In this document: piece after piece, positions 44,278-57,112 of the stretch | Layout: each line of letters starts with the position of its first letter | Numbering within the stretch: the first letter of the stretch is position 1 | From: Amphirosellinia nigrospora | Lineage: Eukaryota > Ascomycota > Sordariomycetes > Xylariales > Xylariaceae | DNA: 64,000 nucleotides | Direction of reading: 5' to 3' | Assembly (NCBI GenBank): GCA_004123355.1 | Contig: SCHM01000003.1 | Location: 6,901,058 to 6,965,057, forward strand | Notes under the pieces: generated by a model | Told to the model about the DNA's origin: nothing | Seen by the model: only the letters and a program-made list of their open reading frames with translations | The model's database searches: none | Program-made: the position numbers and the translations under genes

Positions 44278-47200
44278 TTAGGTGTAGAGGTCATCCGTGA
44301 ACGCATTCAAGCTCAGCCCCTCTTTCGCCAGGTCCTCGACGTCGATGAGGAACTCGAGCGGCATCTCGACGAGCGTGCCGCGGACGCGCGAGAGCCACTC
44401 CTTGACCTCGCCCACGCCGCCCTCGAACTCGTCGCGCACGACGTGTCCGTAGTCGACGCGGCCCTCCCTGTCCCTGTCCCTGTCCTTGTCCTTGTCCTTG
44501 GTCTCCGCCCCCGGGATGATGAAGTGCCGGCTGAAGAAGCTGTCGTAGTCGTCCCAGTTGCGCACCCGGTCGTTGGGCACGTTGTGGAACACCTTGCTGA
44601 ACACCTCGGTGTTGGTGCGCGCCGTCTCGGTCCACGAGCGCCAGAAGTCCTCGGACAGCGGGTCCTCGGCCGCGCGGTCGGCCGGCGAGCCCCAGTCGTA
44701 GTCCTGCGGGTCGCGCGTGACGGGCGTCCAGTTGCTCGTGGGCTGGTCCCAGCGCTGGTCCCGGAGCCAGCCGAGGTGCTTCCGCCAGAGCTGGCGGCGC
44801 AGCGACGTGGCGAACCGCGAGGCCTGGTACGGGCGCCGTCCATCGTGCTGTCGACGAGGTCCTGGTCTTCGATGACGACGGCGATCTCGGAGTCGTGGGT
44901 GCCGAGCTGCGAGCGGTCGTTCAGGTTGGCCGAGCCGCAAATCACGAGCCGGTCGTCGGCGATCAACACCTTGGAATGGATGTACAGCTCCTCGGAGACG
45001 AATGCGTTCATCTCGGATTCCTCGTCGCCTTCCCAAGGGACGTTGCGGATATCTTCCCCGCCGTCCATGTAGCAGGAACTGACCGTGTCCCAGGTCTGAT
45101 CCGAGACCTTTGACGCCGCGGCCTGGTACCGGTCGTACTGATCGCGGTACCCTCCATCATCACCCCGACCGACGAGGTCATCGTGCTGGCGACGCGCATC
45201 GTCGTAGCGGACGGAGGACAAGCCCTCGGCTTCGCGCATGGTTAATGAGATGTTAATGCGATCGTAATTCCGTAGATTGTAGAAACCGATGTATCGCTGC
45301 CAGTCGTCGACTCCATTTTGCCTCAAGGATTCAATAATGCTATGTCCTCCACGGTTGATGGAATTGTATTGGTATTCCATTATCGCACGAGTTCCGAGAG
45401 CGCCGTCCGACTTCAGGTCGCCGGCAAAGGCTGGGACCGCTGGCATGAGGACGATAATGCGGAAGTTCTCGCCGTTTGAGTGGGCGCGCACTATGCGTGA
45501 CACGATACTTGCACCAATTTTGTTTTGCACCGGATATTGTTTGTCCCCCGTCGCGGTGATAAAGAACTATGTCCGTTAGTAACAGATAAGTAAGGTAAGA
45601 AGAATGAAATTGTGATGCTTACTTGGTTCTCAATGTATACGTAATGCTCTGCGCTCTCAATGGCATGTATGTACTGCAACACTCCGAATCAGTTATCTTT
45701 ATTCAAAGCGGAATTAATGTGGCTGGCCTAAAGAGGTATCTTGTTCTGTGAAATTTGCCAAATCGAGAGGACACAGCTCTGAGAATTACTTACCGCATTG
45801 GCAATAGAATGCTCCGTTGGATGACCTGCAGACCATTCACAGGCGCTTGATATCAAGTCAGTGAGGTCCCTGCCAAAACGAAGGCAGCTGTATACTCACC
45901 TACGACAGAGCTGAATGCTTGCTCCTCCAGAATTGCCTCGATACTCTCGGCTCCCGCCCTGATGCCCTTCGCGGTGATGGCCTCCCTCGCCCATAAAGTG
46001 ACGGACTCCTCGATTGAAACGATCTTCAAGTCCTTCAAACCCGGGGACAGGGAAGTGGTGACCATCATCCCCTTCTGGCTGGCCCCCCAACCTACGGTAT
46101 TTGCCTGGGTCCTTCTCATTATACTTTGCATCGAATATGAAATTCCTATGACGCGTCAGTGATTAGTCAGGCCCTTGGGGGATTGAAGCCTACCAGCGAT
46201 CATTGAAGTGGTTGATAAGACTGCCAACGATTGGCCCGTTCAATGATATCGCGATATCAGACCAGCCCATTCTAGAGTTGGTGGCTCTGTCCACTAAGAG
46301 CCAGGGTTAGTTTGTACGTTAGGATATCTGTCTCTGCCACATACGTTGATTGTGATCCCAATTGTTTACGCCCTCGAAATCGAATATCGGGCATTGTTGA
46401 AGTCCTGACCTGGGAACACAATGTCATCCAAGTTCCCCGGGTGAGCATCTGCAATTGGGTGGCCTATGTTTGATTTGTTAGTCTTCTTTGCCTCGAAAGG
46501 AGATAACAAGTAATCCCCAAAATGCCCCGACCAGTTCTGTTTCCATCTCGTGGGCCGGTCTCCAGACGGACCATAGATAACAAAGACCGATTGAATAAAT
46601 GTGTAAATCACACCAGCTGCGTTTAACATAGGGTATATCCATGGTTGCCGCTGGTAGTATACCAGAAAGAGAAAGAAATGTGAGGGGGTTTAGACACTCA
46701 CTGTTCGTATCATATCTTCCAAAACCTATAATGATGTTGTTAGTTTGCTAGCAATTGATGAGGGGCGGGATGTTTTAAGTAAGATTAAGCGTACACATAT
46801 CCAAGCCACCCATGAAGACGATGTGATTATCAACAACACAGAGTTTCTCGTGGTGAGCCCAATATAGCACGGTTTCGCCAAATGAACCGTAGAGTTCTTT
46901 TAGCGCATCTTTAGGAATTTTAGATAGCCCAAAAGCATTCATTTTTAGACTATCCAAAGATAGACCAGCAAAAGCCTGCTCGAGTCGGGCACGGCTGGTA
47001 GGCGAATGATCGGGATGCCGAAATACCTTAATGTTTGGGTGCAGCGCCTCTAGAGCATGTTTGGTGTGCTGGGAATCAGGTCAGCCCCTTGGAACTTGCA
47101 CTATTCATCAGCTCTCATCTCATACCGCTGAATCCACTGGAAAGTACAAGTCAGCCTGAGTTTCTCATTTCGTGATAAGCATGCTTACAGGTCAGAGCCT

Positions 47201-47822
47201 GGGTGACCTCCTTGTAGACGATGATGTTGACGTCTACCCCTCTCTCGGCGGCGGCCCGCAACATATTGTCGAGGCGATATTCCTCATTGCGAGAGGGCGG
47301 GCGTCGGAGATACAGCTCGGGGCTTAGCCACCAGTCAAGAATACAGATACTCTCTCGCGCCTCTAGTTCTATAGTAAGCTCGTGTGATCACCATCGATAC
47401 ACGAGGTAGACCTATCAACTCACCTTCAAGAGCCATGGAGACCGCCCAAAAGTACGACGCTCCATCAACATCTGTATCAAACAAGGTCAGTGAGGGTCTA
47501 ACTATGTTGAATGAGGTCCATTTTAAGCGATTAAGAAAAGGGAAACCACTGGAAGCGTGGTTTGAGCCACTTCCCAACAAAACCCAATATTACAAAACGA
47601 ATTGGAGTGTTACTTACACCACTTAGCGTTACCAGATGTTTGGGGCGAGAAGGATTGGAAGCGATGGGAGGTATCGACGGGTTGAATGTCGATGCCGGCC
47701 TGATTGTTCTGAACGTTCTGAACTTGCTCCTGAGGGGCATCCTCTTTATCGTCAACGCCCAAGACATCTTTGAGGATGTGGTCCTTCACCACGTGCTCTG
47801 CCTTGCGTAAAAATCGATCCAT
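44278..47822 (-). CDS. Phospholipase D, fungal SPO14-related short form
   Basis: Hydrolyses phosphatidylcholine to phosphatidic acid. Start at 47822 (MDRFLRKAEHVVKDHILKDV). Many short introns; the joins AKW|YVDGASYFWAVSMALE and E|EARESICILDWWLSPELY are clear. The first HKD motif is HHEKLCVVDNHIVFMGGLDM (46795-46860); the second is YIHSKVLIADDRLVICGSAN with LNDRSQLGTHDSEIAVV (near 44890-44990). Other PLD blocks: IANAYIHAIESAEHYVYIEN|QFF, IIVLMPAVPAFAGDL, and YIGFYNLRNY. The C-terminus runs RHFIIPGAET...LSLNAFTDDLYT. One base is off near 44838 (MDG|RPYQASRFA), in GC-rich DNA. There are no PX or PH domains, so it is the short fungal form. Roughly 900 residues. Divergent from ESF1. Confidence 0.93.
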
Positions 47823-48754
47823 TTTGACCGATTTTGACCGCTGATGTCCACGGCGCGTGCCACGGCCTGATGCTAATACCAACACCGATTGCGGGGTCAA
47901 TCAACACTTACTCGTAACCAGGAAGCGAGGTTGTGAATTGCCAAGAACTGTGCGCAAGCAGCTATAAACAAGAAACAAGAATACAAGATGAATAGCACTG
48001 TTCAAAGACGAGGCCAAGGCAATCTAAATAGGGATAATGGGAAAATAATGCTCGTCTCACCCCACGCTGTTTACATCACTGTTCATCTTAATAGGCTACG
48101 GAGGGGCATGTCGGATTATTTGCTAGGACATTTACTACGTAAATAATTATTAGTACACGCAGCCCTATAGGGCCCTATTGGATGGGCGACTCTTGGCGCC
48201 CTCAGCTGAGCCATGCATTTGAAACCGTTATACGAGTGACTCCGCTTGTATCCGGCCGTTGGATGACTTCAGGTTGAGGGAACTGGACAGCTAAAAATGG
48301 GCATAGTACTGGTTAAAATTGGATAATGCGCGACTCAAGTAAGTTGCCTTGAATAATAGCGCATCTTTTGGTGATAACAAGAAACATGATGTCCTACACA
48401 TGTAGCCACATCCAGTCGGTACATATGCTTCCTGCTACTGCGACTGAATACCTTAGGTACCTATATGTACCGGGACCGGTGGAATGCTACATGTAATATC
48501 TGAGCCCCCAACTACCCCCCATCAGTGGGGCTACCTACATATGGCAGGCGGTCGAAGCGGCACCTCGCGCTTTGGACGGCAGAAAAGGTTCGACCCACTT
48601 AAATTTTCAATTGAAAGTTGTCTGTCGCTCAAGCTTCGTCGCATTTTGAAATCCCAGTCGTACCGTTCATTTGTTGCTTCTATACATTGGTAACTCGCAA
48701 CACAAATATTCTGGGGATGCACTCTGTGAGCTCCTAAAAGGCTCCGTCGTAAGA
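47823..48754. other. Divergent promoter region of PLD and ESF1
   Basis: No gene seen. It holds the leader sequences of both genes. Confidence 0.5.
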
Positions 48755-50894
48755 ATGCCAAAAAAACAGACGAAACGTAGCGATGCCTCGCCCGCCGCGA
48801 AGAAGGACTCGCGCTTTGCTAGCTTCGAGACCAACCCCCGTTACCGTCTCCCATCCAAGGGTAGGGTCAAGACCAAGATCGACAAGCGATTCCAGCGAGT
48901 ATTCGAAGATGAGGACTTTACTGCCACCGCCAAGCTGGGACCGATACGGCCGGAAGCTAAAAGCAGACAACAAGAAGAAGGCGTTACGGGACATCTACGA
49001 ACCTGAAGAGAAGGAAGACGCCGAGATCGACGCTGATGATGTGATCCGCCGAGAACTCGAGAAAGCCGACGAAAACTACGATCCGGCCCGAGGCGGTGGT
49101 TTTGCTTCCTCTGAGAGCGAGTCAGAGTCCGAGGACGATGAAGACGACCAGGACGACGAGGAAGAGAAAGATGAAGAAAGCGCCAATGTGTCGTCGAAGC
49201 CAGCCAGCATGCAGAGGTTGCGTGATCAGCAGGCCGAGGTCGAAACTGGCGATATCACCAAAAGAATCGCCGTCGTGAACTTGGACTGGGACAACATCAA
49301 GGCGCCTGACCTAATGGCAGTCTTTTCTTCCTTCGTGCCGCAAGGTGGCCGTATCGAAAAAGTCTCAATATACCCATCTGAATTTGGCAAGGAGCGTATG
49401 AAACGAGAGGAGGTCGAAGGGCCCCAAAAGAAATTTTCAAAAAGGCCGCCAAAATGATGATCAATCAGATTACGATTCAGAAGACGATAATAAGGATAGC
49501 GAGGATGAAGACGAAGAGATTAAAAAGGATTTGTTGCAGGAGGGAGACGACCAGGACTTCGACAGCGACGCACTGAGATCATATCAACTCGACAGATTGC
49601 GATATTATTACGCGGTTGTCATCTGCTCGGACTTGTCGACCGCTGAGAAATTATACAACGCATGCGATGGCACAGAATACCTCGCGTCATCAAACTTTGT
49701 CGACCTGCGCTTTGTCCCTGACGATGTCACTTTTGACGATGAGCCGAGGGAGGAATGCGACTCAGTCGTCTCCAATTACGAGCCCACTGAATTTGTCACA
49801 GATGCTCTGCAACATTCACGCGTCAAGTTGACCTGGGACGTAGCACCAGACGAAGCTGCGCGAAAAGAGAATATCCGAAAGGCTTTCAGCGGTAGCAGAG
49901 CGGAACTGGAAGAGAATGATTTCCGCGCTTACCTTGCGAGTGACAGCGAGGAAGAAGATGATGGCGAGGTTGAAGTGGTAGATGCGGTAGAAATGGAAGC
50001 CGATGCAGTGGAAGACGAACCTAAATTAAGCAAGAAAGAGCTGAAAGCAAGGAAATTGCGAGAAGCTCTAGGCCTTAGTGCGGAACCAATGGCAAAGTCA
50101 TCGCGGAATATCGGGCCAGTTGGAGACATGCAAGTCACGTTCACCCCAGCCCTGATGGGTGAGGAGAAGAAGAAGGAGGCCCAAGTAGAAGAAACAACAG
50201 TCGAGAAATATATCCGGAAAGAGCGCGAGCGAAAAGCCCGCAAGAAGGAGAAGGCGTGTCGAAACGCAATGGAGATGAAGCCGAAGGTGATGAAGGCGGC
50301 GAAGAACTCGCAGAGCCAGAGGAAGACCTTGGGTTTGATGATCCTTTTTTCATGAATGACGAGCCCGCGAAGCCCTCCAAATCAGCCGAGAGGAAGGAAG
50401 AGAGGCGGAGGAGACGCGAGGAAAAGGAAGCTGCGGCGGCTGAAAATGCTGCTCAGAAGGCACAATTGGAGAAGATCATGGCGGACGACTCTAAGAACCA
50501 AGCCGAACACCTTGACCATTTCAATATGGATGAGATAGAAAAAGCCGAGAAGAAGAAGTCCAAGAAGAGTAAAAAGAAGGGCAAGAACCAAATCGAGGAT
50601 CACGGTGGTCTGCAAGAGGGTTTTGAGATGGATGTCAACGATGACCGATTCAAGGCCGTGTTTGAGAGCCACGAGTTTGCTATCGATCCCTCGAATCCCA
50701 AGTACAAGTCAACTCCTGGCATGAAGAAACTGCTAGAGGAGGGTCGCAAGAAGCGAAAGAACAAGTCGGATGATTTTGATGCACCGCCTGAGAGGAATGA
50801 TAAGCCCAAGAAGCAGAAGATAAAGGCCGCCAATGATGATCTCAGCAGTCTCGTCGAGTCCATACGGCGAAAATCCCAGGCAAAAAAACAATAG
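48755..50894 (+). CDS. ESF1: Pre-rRNA-processing protein ESF1
   Basis: Nucleolar factor of the 90S pre-ribosome needed for 18S rRNA maturation. Starts MPKKQTKRSDASPAAKKDSR, then RVKTKIDKRFQRVFEDEDF, DRYGRKLKADNKKKALRDIY, acidic SESESE/DDEDDQDDEEE runs, ITKRIAVVNLDWDNIKAPDL (RRM-like domain), IYPSEFGKERMKREEVEGP, LRSYQLDRLRYYYAVVICSD, FVPDDVTFDD and VKLTWDVAPDEAARKENIRK. The C-terminal NUC153 block (DDRFKAVFESHEFAIDPSNP, FKSTPGM-like) ends with SLVESIRRKSQAKKQ. About 710 residues, no introns. There are three single-base breaks, near 48935 (extra G in CTGGGACC), 49455 (A run) and 50257 (G run). All lie in homopolymers, so sequence error is the likelier reading for an essential gene. Confidence 0.93.
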
Positions 50895-51068
50895 ACCACC
50901 TTTAGACGGATGCTCAAGTTACCCGAATGTATTCGTCAATTTCATTCCGACTGTGACGTATGAACGCCGTTTCTACCTAATAATGTATCTGTTGTCGTCG
51001 ACATTCATGAATCATAGCGTTGAATTACTAGCCTGGGAGCCCTTTCAATGTTTGGTTCCCATTACGCT

Positions 51069-53085
51069 CTACAGCCTATCGCCGTTCTCACCACTTGCGT
51101 TTCTATCCTCCGAGTGACTTATCGTCTTTCTAAGTAGTGTGTTATCCGTTATGACCACATTATGGACGTGCTCCCTCGGCACCCAGAAGAGCTGCACTAT
51201 TCCCAATACAGCTACACCAGCACAGCTAAACCAGGCAGCACCAGAGCCTCCGGTCGCATATATAATGCCAGCTACCGGCGGCGAAATAGTTCGGGCGAGA
51301 CAACATCCGGACATGGCAAGACCATTAACGCGGCCCAAGATCGTGGAGCTCGGAGTCGCATTCTTTAAAAGGATAAGGGCGGTGGGAATGACTATAATGC
51401 CGAAGAAACTCTGCAGTACCATGGATAGGTAGATCCCAGGTGACTGCAAGGACTCAGGCAGCGCCGCGATAAACGGCATTACCACGTAACTCGAAGGGTA
51501 AAGCACTACCATCCAGATGAAAGAGTACCACACTCCAACGCGATCGACGAAGATGGGGAATATCAGTCCCTGGATTAGTAGTCCTAGGACACCGTTAACA
51601 GCTAGATAGATCCCAACGTCATGAACAGTGTAGCCTAGCCCGCCTATCAGGTCTAGCTGTCCGTGGGGCACTGCCGGATGGTCGAGGAGATGAGTCGGCA
51701 GTAGCGTCGCAAACGCCATCTGATGATAGGACACGAGAACTAGGGCGAAAGTAAGCATGATGATGGTGAAGTTGAATGTGGGACCTGTGTATTCTTCCGT
51801 TATATTTTGCGAAGATGAAAGGTTGGCTCGGGCTTCAGGAGTAAACTGGATCGAGTGAACCGTGCCGAATGACGTCCGGCGGAGATCAAAGCTCTGCTCT
51901 ACGGCAACAGGGAGACCCTCTTCGAGGATGACAGGCCGCTCGCTAACAGCTGATATCCTAGGGTGCTGGATTCGATGGCCGCGTGTCAATGGTGTTCTCT
52001 CATCTACTCTACTATCATCATCATCTTCGATAACGGCGACATCACTCCCAGGGGCGTGCTTGACATCGTCATGGAACAATTTTCCCCGCGGATTCGTCTC
52101 TTCCAGGAATAGCATGCCTTGGAGAATCGCAAGTACGATTACCACAACTGAGACTAGGTTTGGTAGCAAATAGGGGTACCGCCCAAAGATACCATCGGCT
52201 GGAAATAGCGAAGGGTAAAATGTTGCGGGCTGCGCGAGGAAGCCACCCATAGCCGACCCGATGATGCCGCCTAGCGTCCAAACAAATGGCTGTGAGGCAT
52301 ATGCTGCAGCTATTTCGGCGAAGTGTGTCAGTTAGATGCTGTCGAACATGTCAGTCAGAGGGGGTCGGCGTACGTTCATGCTCAGGCACTTTGACCATCT
52401 CGGCGACCATAGTTTGCATCACCTGTTTGTCGAAATTAGCTCATGTTCACTTTCGGAAACTTGATGATTGGGCTGAACCATATTTTTTGCTATCCCGAGA
52501 GAGCGAGGCCCAATATCAGTGGCCGACTTACAGCAACGTTTCCATTCAGTGCGCCGCCAACGAAGCGAGCAAGAAGCGCGACCCAGTAGTTCTTTGCAAG
52601 GCCAAATATCAAGCTAGATATGGCAACACCGCCCAGGCCAATTAGCACCACGGGCTTCCGCCCGTATCGGTCGGAGAGCGCACCCCAGCCGATGGCCGTC
52701 AGCGCCTCAGCGACGGCATACGCAGACACCAAAAGTCCGGCATAGAACGCTGTGTCTCGGTCCTCACCACCATTGAGGTCCTTGACCATGACGTATGTAT
52801 ACGCCAGGATGGAATTGAAGGCGATAGGCTCCGAGAAGCGACATATTGCTAAGCCGAGAGATTGGATTAGCGGTGTGCTCACTGCGTATTCTCATCTGGT
52901 GTTCTCGTTGGATTCAAATCCAAATAAAGAGATGATATGCGTTGGAGAAGACCCGAATGAGGGGAAAAGGACAAGGGCAGCGGCTGCGGTGAAGTAAGTG
53001 GGGGAAATGAAGGCATACCGAGTATTACAAGCTGCTTTAAAGGAAAAGGGGGCGTCACCCCGTTCTCAGGTGATGCTGGCGCCAT
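51069..53085 (-). CDS. MFS transporter, DHA1-like (YCR023C/ZIFL-like)
   Basis: Twelve-helix major facilitator transporter. Exon 1 (53085 to about 53020) begins MAPASPENGVTPPFPLKQLV; later exons begin at STPLIQSLGLAICRFSEPIA, with the MFS signature LSDRYGRKPVVLIGLGGVAI between helices 2 and 3 and RFVGGALNGNVA|VMQTMVAEM. A central acidic loop (VIEDDDDSRVDERTPLTRGH) divides the two halves. The second half has ALVLVSYHQMAFATLLPTHL and ends RKTISHSEDRNASGENGDRL. The 3-4 introns all join in frame, so the gene looks functional. The loop, the TPLTRG element and the ATLLPTHL helix place it with fungal DHA1 transporters of the YCR023C/ZIFL type; substrate unknown. Convergent with ESF1, 174 bp apart. 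Confidence 0.88.
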
Positions 53086-55074
53086 TGGTGATTAACCTGA
53101 GAATACTACAGGAAGAAGAAAGACAAACATTTAATTTTTCTGGTTCAAGTCTTGGGAGGTGAGCGGCTGGTTTGATACGAGGGAGGTGCTACTTTGTTAC
53201 CCAAGTTGGTATGTTCCTTCCCAGCAATGAGTGGGGTGCATGTGCGAAATCGGCGATTTCCAACAGTCCTGTATATTACGAAATAGGTGGTGCCTTCTCC
53301 CAAGATAGGAATTATTCCTTCTTGTAGTTTTCTCATAAAATAAATGAAAGAATTACGGTCATCCTCATCATCTTTTTTCCAAAGTTTATAGCAAGGCCAA
53401 AAGGCACGATGGGGCTTAAAGTTACTAAGGTTGGCCGCATAACCGTTTTGGGCTCGGCCGAGCTACCTCCGCTGCGATCCCATAATGGGCAGCCAATTAG
53501 AATCGACGCTCAAGCTAATGCATATTTCGTCTATCCTACTTAACGACCTGATTCCGCTGTAACCATTTGCATTTGACCAATTGTCGATGCCAAGACTTTT
53601 CTTGCACGGCATGTTTCCCTACTTTCCGATATGATTGCCCTATCATTTTTCATCATCTCTAACTAAACTATTACGGGTCCCGCTAGTAGCCGTATTGACT
53701 ACGGTTATTAGACAGGGAGGACGTGCTAGCAGAGTTTATTTAGTTCTTTGTATATCCTTTGCTTGTTTGGTCTATGCTCTATTTGATGTGGTTCTGTTAG
53801 ATCCCGTCCCATGACGCTGACCTATCTGCACGTTCCTGGAACTACCACGGTTTTGTTAGCCTTTGGGATTTGGCTAGCTTGGGGACTGAATAACTTGATA
53901 GTATAGTCTCAAGGTGCTTGCGGCAGCCGGGCATATAATCGGCCAAAGCTGGTTCATGGCCCAGCAGGTTTCAATTGCTGTAGAGAGTAGCATCATGTCT
54001 AAAAACTGAATTACTAACTGGAATGCCTCGTAGCCTCGCAACTTCAAGACATGATCCTGTCCCGCAGATTATACATAATAATCAGTCACAATTAAGAATA
54101 CGACTAGTTAGTTATGTGAATTTTGATGATGATTATTTAAGAAAAGACATGCAAAATACAACATTTCGAGGCAGGCGCAGTTAGACCCAGTATGAAATCG
54201 CTAAACATGAACGTATTATTCACTGATAAGCCAGTTTCGAAATTTAAAACTTAAGAAGAAACAAGTCAAAAAATTTAAAGAGATGCCGGATATAAAATTA
54301 TACATGTTATGCATTAAGTTCTCGGAAGAGACAGCTTTAGATATAAAATCCTAGGCTCATGTAGACATGTTGAGTTATAGCACATGCTCATGCCTATTCA
54401 ATATCAATCAGCCTTTTCAGCCTTCAACTTCTATTGCCGGTGAATCGATACATCAAAGCATTTTGTTTTGTGTTAGTTTCCTAGTCGGTACACCTGCTGG
54501 AGAACCTTTGCATACTCTACGATAGAATACGGTCGTAGAGTAAGGTTTACATGATAACTGATAATATAAATATAATAATGCTCATCGATCAGAGCTAAGC
54601 CATGTTACACCTTCATCACGGACATGGCGTATCCGTTTAGGTATAACTGATTTAAAAAAAAAAATGAGCCAGGGGAGCAAATTTGGAAAATTTCTTCCCG
54701 AGTCACAGCGAACTCGCGAGATGTAAAGTGTGGCATATATCACTGGCTTGAAGTCTCGGATGCGGGGATCAGGTTTGGTGAGGTAATGACGAAATGGGTA
54801 ATTTAATTTGTCTTGTCAAAACAATTCATCCCTACTTTATACAACCATCATTGCAGGCGCAGCCCACTTATCTCTGACACTGTTAACACCCCGTCTCTCG
54901 CTCGGCCCACCCATTCATTCACTGTCGTGGGTGGCAAACTTTCATATCGTTACAACTCGTTACCCCCTCCCCGAAGCTCAACTGTCATATCTAAGTTCCA
55001 TCGCTATTTGTTGGTATACATAACATTTTCCCCAGCTAGTCTTCTTTTGCTCGTGAAATCAATCGTTCGTTCTA
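53086..55074. other. Gene-poor AT-rich stretch
   Basis: About 2 kb without a supported gene on either strand, with A/T runs near 54650. It may contain the promoter of the MFS gene at its left end. Confidence 0.45.
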
Positions 55075-56049
55075 CAAGAGCCTAGCTAGAACAAAATCAG
55101 GGGAAAGTGATCTTTTCGTCATCTTCGCTCGAGAGAGGTCACGCATCGTCTCTTCCTGGCGGCTCTTCCAACGTCGAGTCATCTCGACGCCCCGCTTGCG
55201 CTTTCTCTGGGTCGGACTGGCGGCGGCGGGTATTAAAGTATTCGAAGTCGGCACATCAGCGCCTGCGAGAGCCACGCGGGGGGCTCTTTCTCGGTAACCC
55301 CAGCCACGTCGGGAATGCCCGTGAGACCAGTAATCTTAGATCGTCTCGTGGCAGGGTTGGGGCCAGTTCTCTGCTGAGGCGGCGGTGTGTAACCCGCACC
55401 ACGGTTTCCGCCGTCGTGGTCCGGCTGCTGCTGCTGCTGTCTGTGTACGATAATGATTGGCGGAGATTGCTTGTTTGTCGCGACCCCCTTGACACGTTTT
55501 CGGACCCTTGCGTGGTTGTACCTTGCTTTGACTTGACGAGAGTATCCGCCTTGCGAGAGGTGAGTAGCCGCCTGTCGGACCTGAAGTCATGGCTTGCTCT
55601 AGCATGCGGGTTGCGCTTTGGGATCGTTTCGCGGCTGCTTTTCTTTCGCTGATGTCACCCAGGCGAAGCCATTCGTCTTTGCTGGTGTGTCTGTTGGGGT
55701 AGTCCTGGTTGGTGTTTGAGCATGGCGGTTGGATCTTTTTGGCGACCAGGTAGAAGTCTTTTAATATATTTTGGGCTTTCTCGGCAACTCCTTTTGTTTT
55801 GCCTGCTCCATGAACTCGTACTAGCTTATCACTATTGCTCTTGCCGGGTGTGAGAGGGGGTGGTTGACAGCGAGGTCCTGACCAGGTTTTCTGGCCTCGA
55901 GAACCGTCATTTTGCCTTGCGGCGCTTTGCAAGTAGACATCTTTGGGAGCAGCTAAGTGGTGATGAGATGTGGTGCTGATAGAAAAAGTGGCGAGTAATG
56001 TGTGACACTGGAGTGAATGATTGATTGGGTGTCGTCGCAGGTCGGTCAC
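55075..56049 (-). CDS. Unknown basic, Ser/Arg-rich protein, frame-broken
   Basis: The best open part (about 55870-55540) reads KSNSDKLVRVHGAGKTKGVA, EKAQNILKDFYLVAKKIQPP and DEWLRLGDISERKAAAKRSQ. Other frames carry KGVATNKQSPPIIIVYTDSS, GYTPPPQQRTGPNPATRRSK and a basic end KRKRGVEMTRRWKSRQ. Codon use and the long open stretches indicate a coding gene with two or more single-base breaks. The exact start is unclear (an ATG at 55938 or the one at 56049). No family recognised; the basic, low-complexity composition suggests a nuclear protein. Confidence 0.4.
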
Positions 56050-57112
56050 TGGAAGCTATCTGAATTGTCTCATATCAGTGCTGCTCAATAAAGAAGATGG
56101 AAAAACTCACCAAATAGTTCTAACAGTTGGTAAAGAGCAAGTCTGAACCTCTTTCTGGTTGTTCGGTCCTCGAATCGGGGTAACTTTAATGTTTGATATG
56201 TAATCCTCAGCTTTGTGAGACTGAAAGATGCCTCAGAATTGCTTAAGCTATAACAGCAAGCTGCAGGGTTGGAATGCTTTCGGATTAGAATCTGCGATTG
56301 TAGAGGATGGGTAATTATCGATCGCAGATATCGTAGTGTTCGTGATGGACTTGGTTTGGTAGTAGTGATAGAGTAGAGCATGGGTTATAATGAGAGCCGG
56401 GCTCCTTATCGTTTCCCTTGGATGAACTAGCGGGCACAAGGGATGTCTCAACCTAGAGGTTGCGAGGATAATTCTTGCTCATGAAGAAATTATGATTTCG
56501 TTTGCTGTCTAAGTAAAAAGCAGGTAGTGTTGCAACTACTTAGCACATGACAGCACAGGTTGCTTGAGATGAAAAGAGTGCGTTTTCTAGCATACGGTGC
56601 AGAGCTTGAGCAATATGATAGGGAGATTTTGTATTGCAATTGCCGACGGTGTTACCATGGTCGGCGGCTATAGATGGAACGTAGCCAATGTGTGCAAGGC
56701 TGACTCGAGCCCTGACACCTGGACCTTGGTGTAGCGTACAAGAAGTCCACTTTCCATGTGGTGTTTGAGAATTAAGCACCCGCTAGGGCATGGGGTGTTG
56801 TACGAATTAACCTACAAAAGGTAATACTTTGTTTGCACTTTCAAACACGAAGTATTAGTATGCGACAAGTTGATTTACCTTATAATTACCAAAAACGTCA
56901 CCGCACCACACACATGAGCGTAATTGAACAATTCTCTGAATAATGAAATCAAAACGTATTCTAAGACTGCACTGCAAAGTCTGCTAGCCGATCTTCTAAT
57001 TAATAATTGTCTATGACCTCCATAACTCCATAAATGCACCACAGCTTTCTGCCCAGCATGCCATTGACGAGATCTAATGCAACACCGACTAACGAAGATA
57101 TCAATAACTAGT
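56050..57112. other. Intergenic, no gene seen
   Basis: No recognisable family on either strand. Confidence 0.4.

Noticed and set aside
44443-45072. Long open frame on the plus strand opposite PLD
   Set aside because: It is antisense to a well-matched PLD exon in GC-rich DNA; the composition (Val/Pro/Arg-rich) is what a mirrored GC-rich gene gives.
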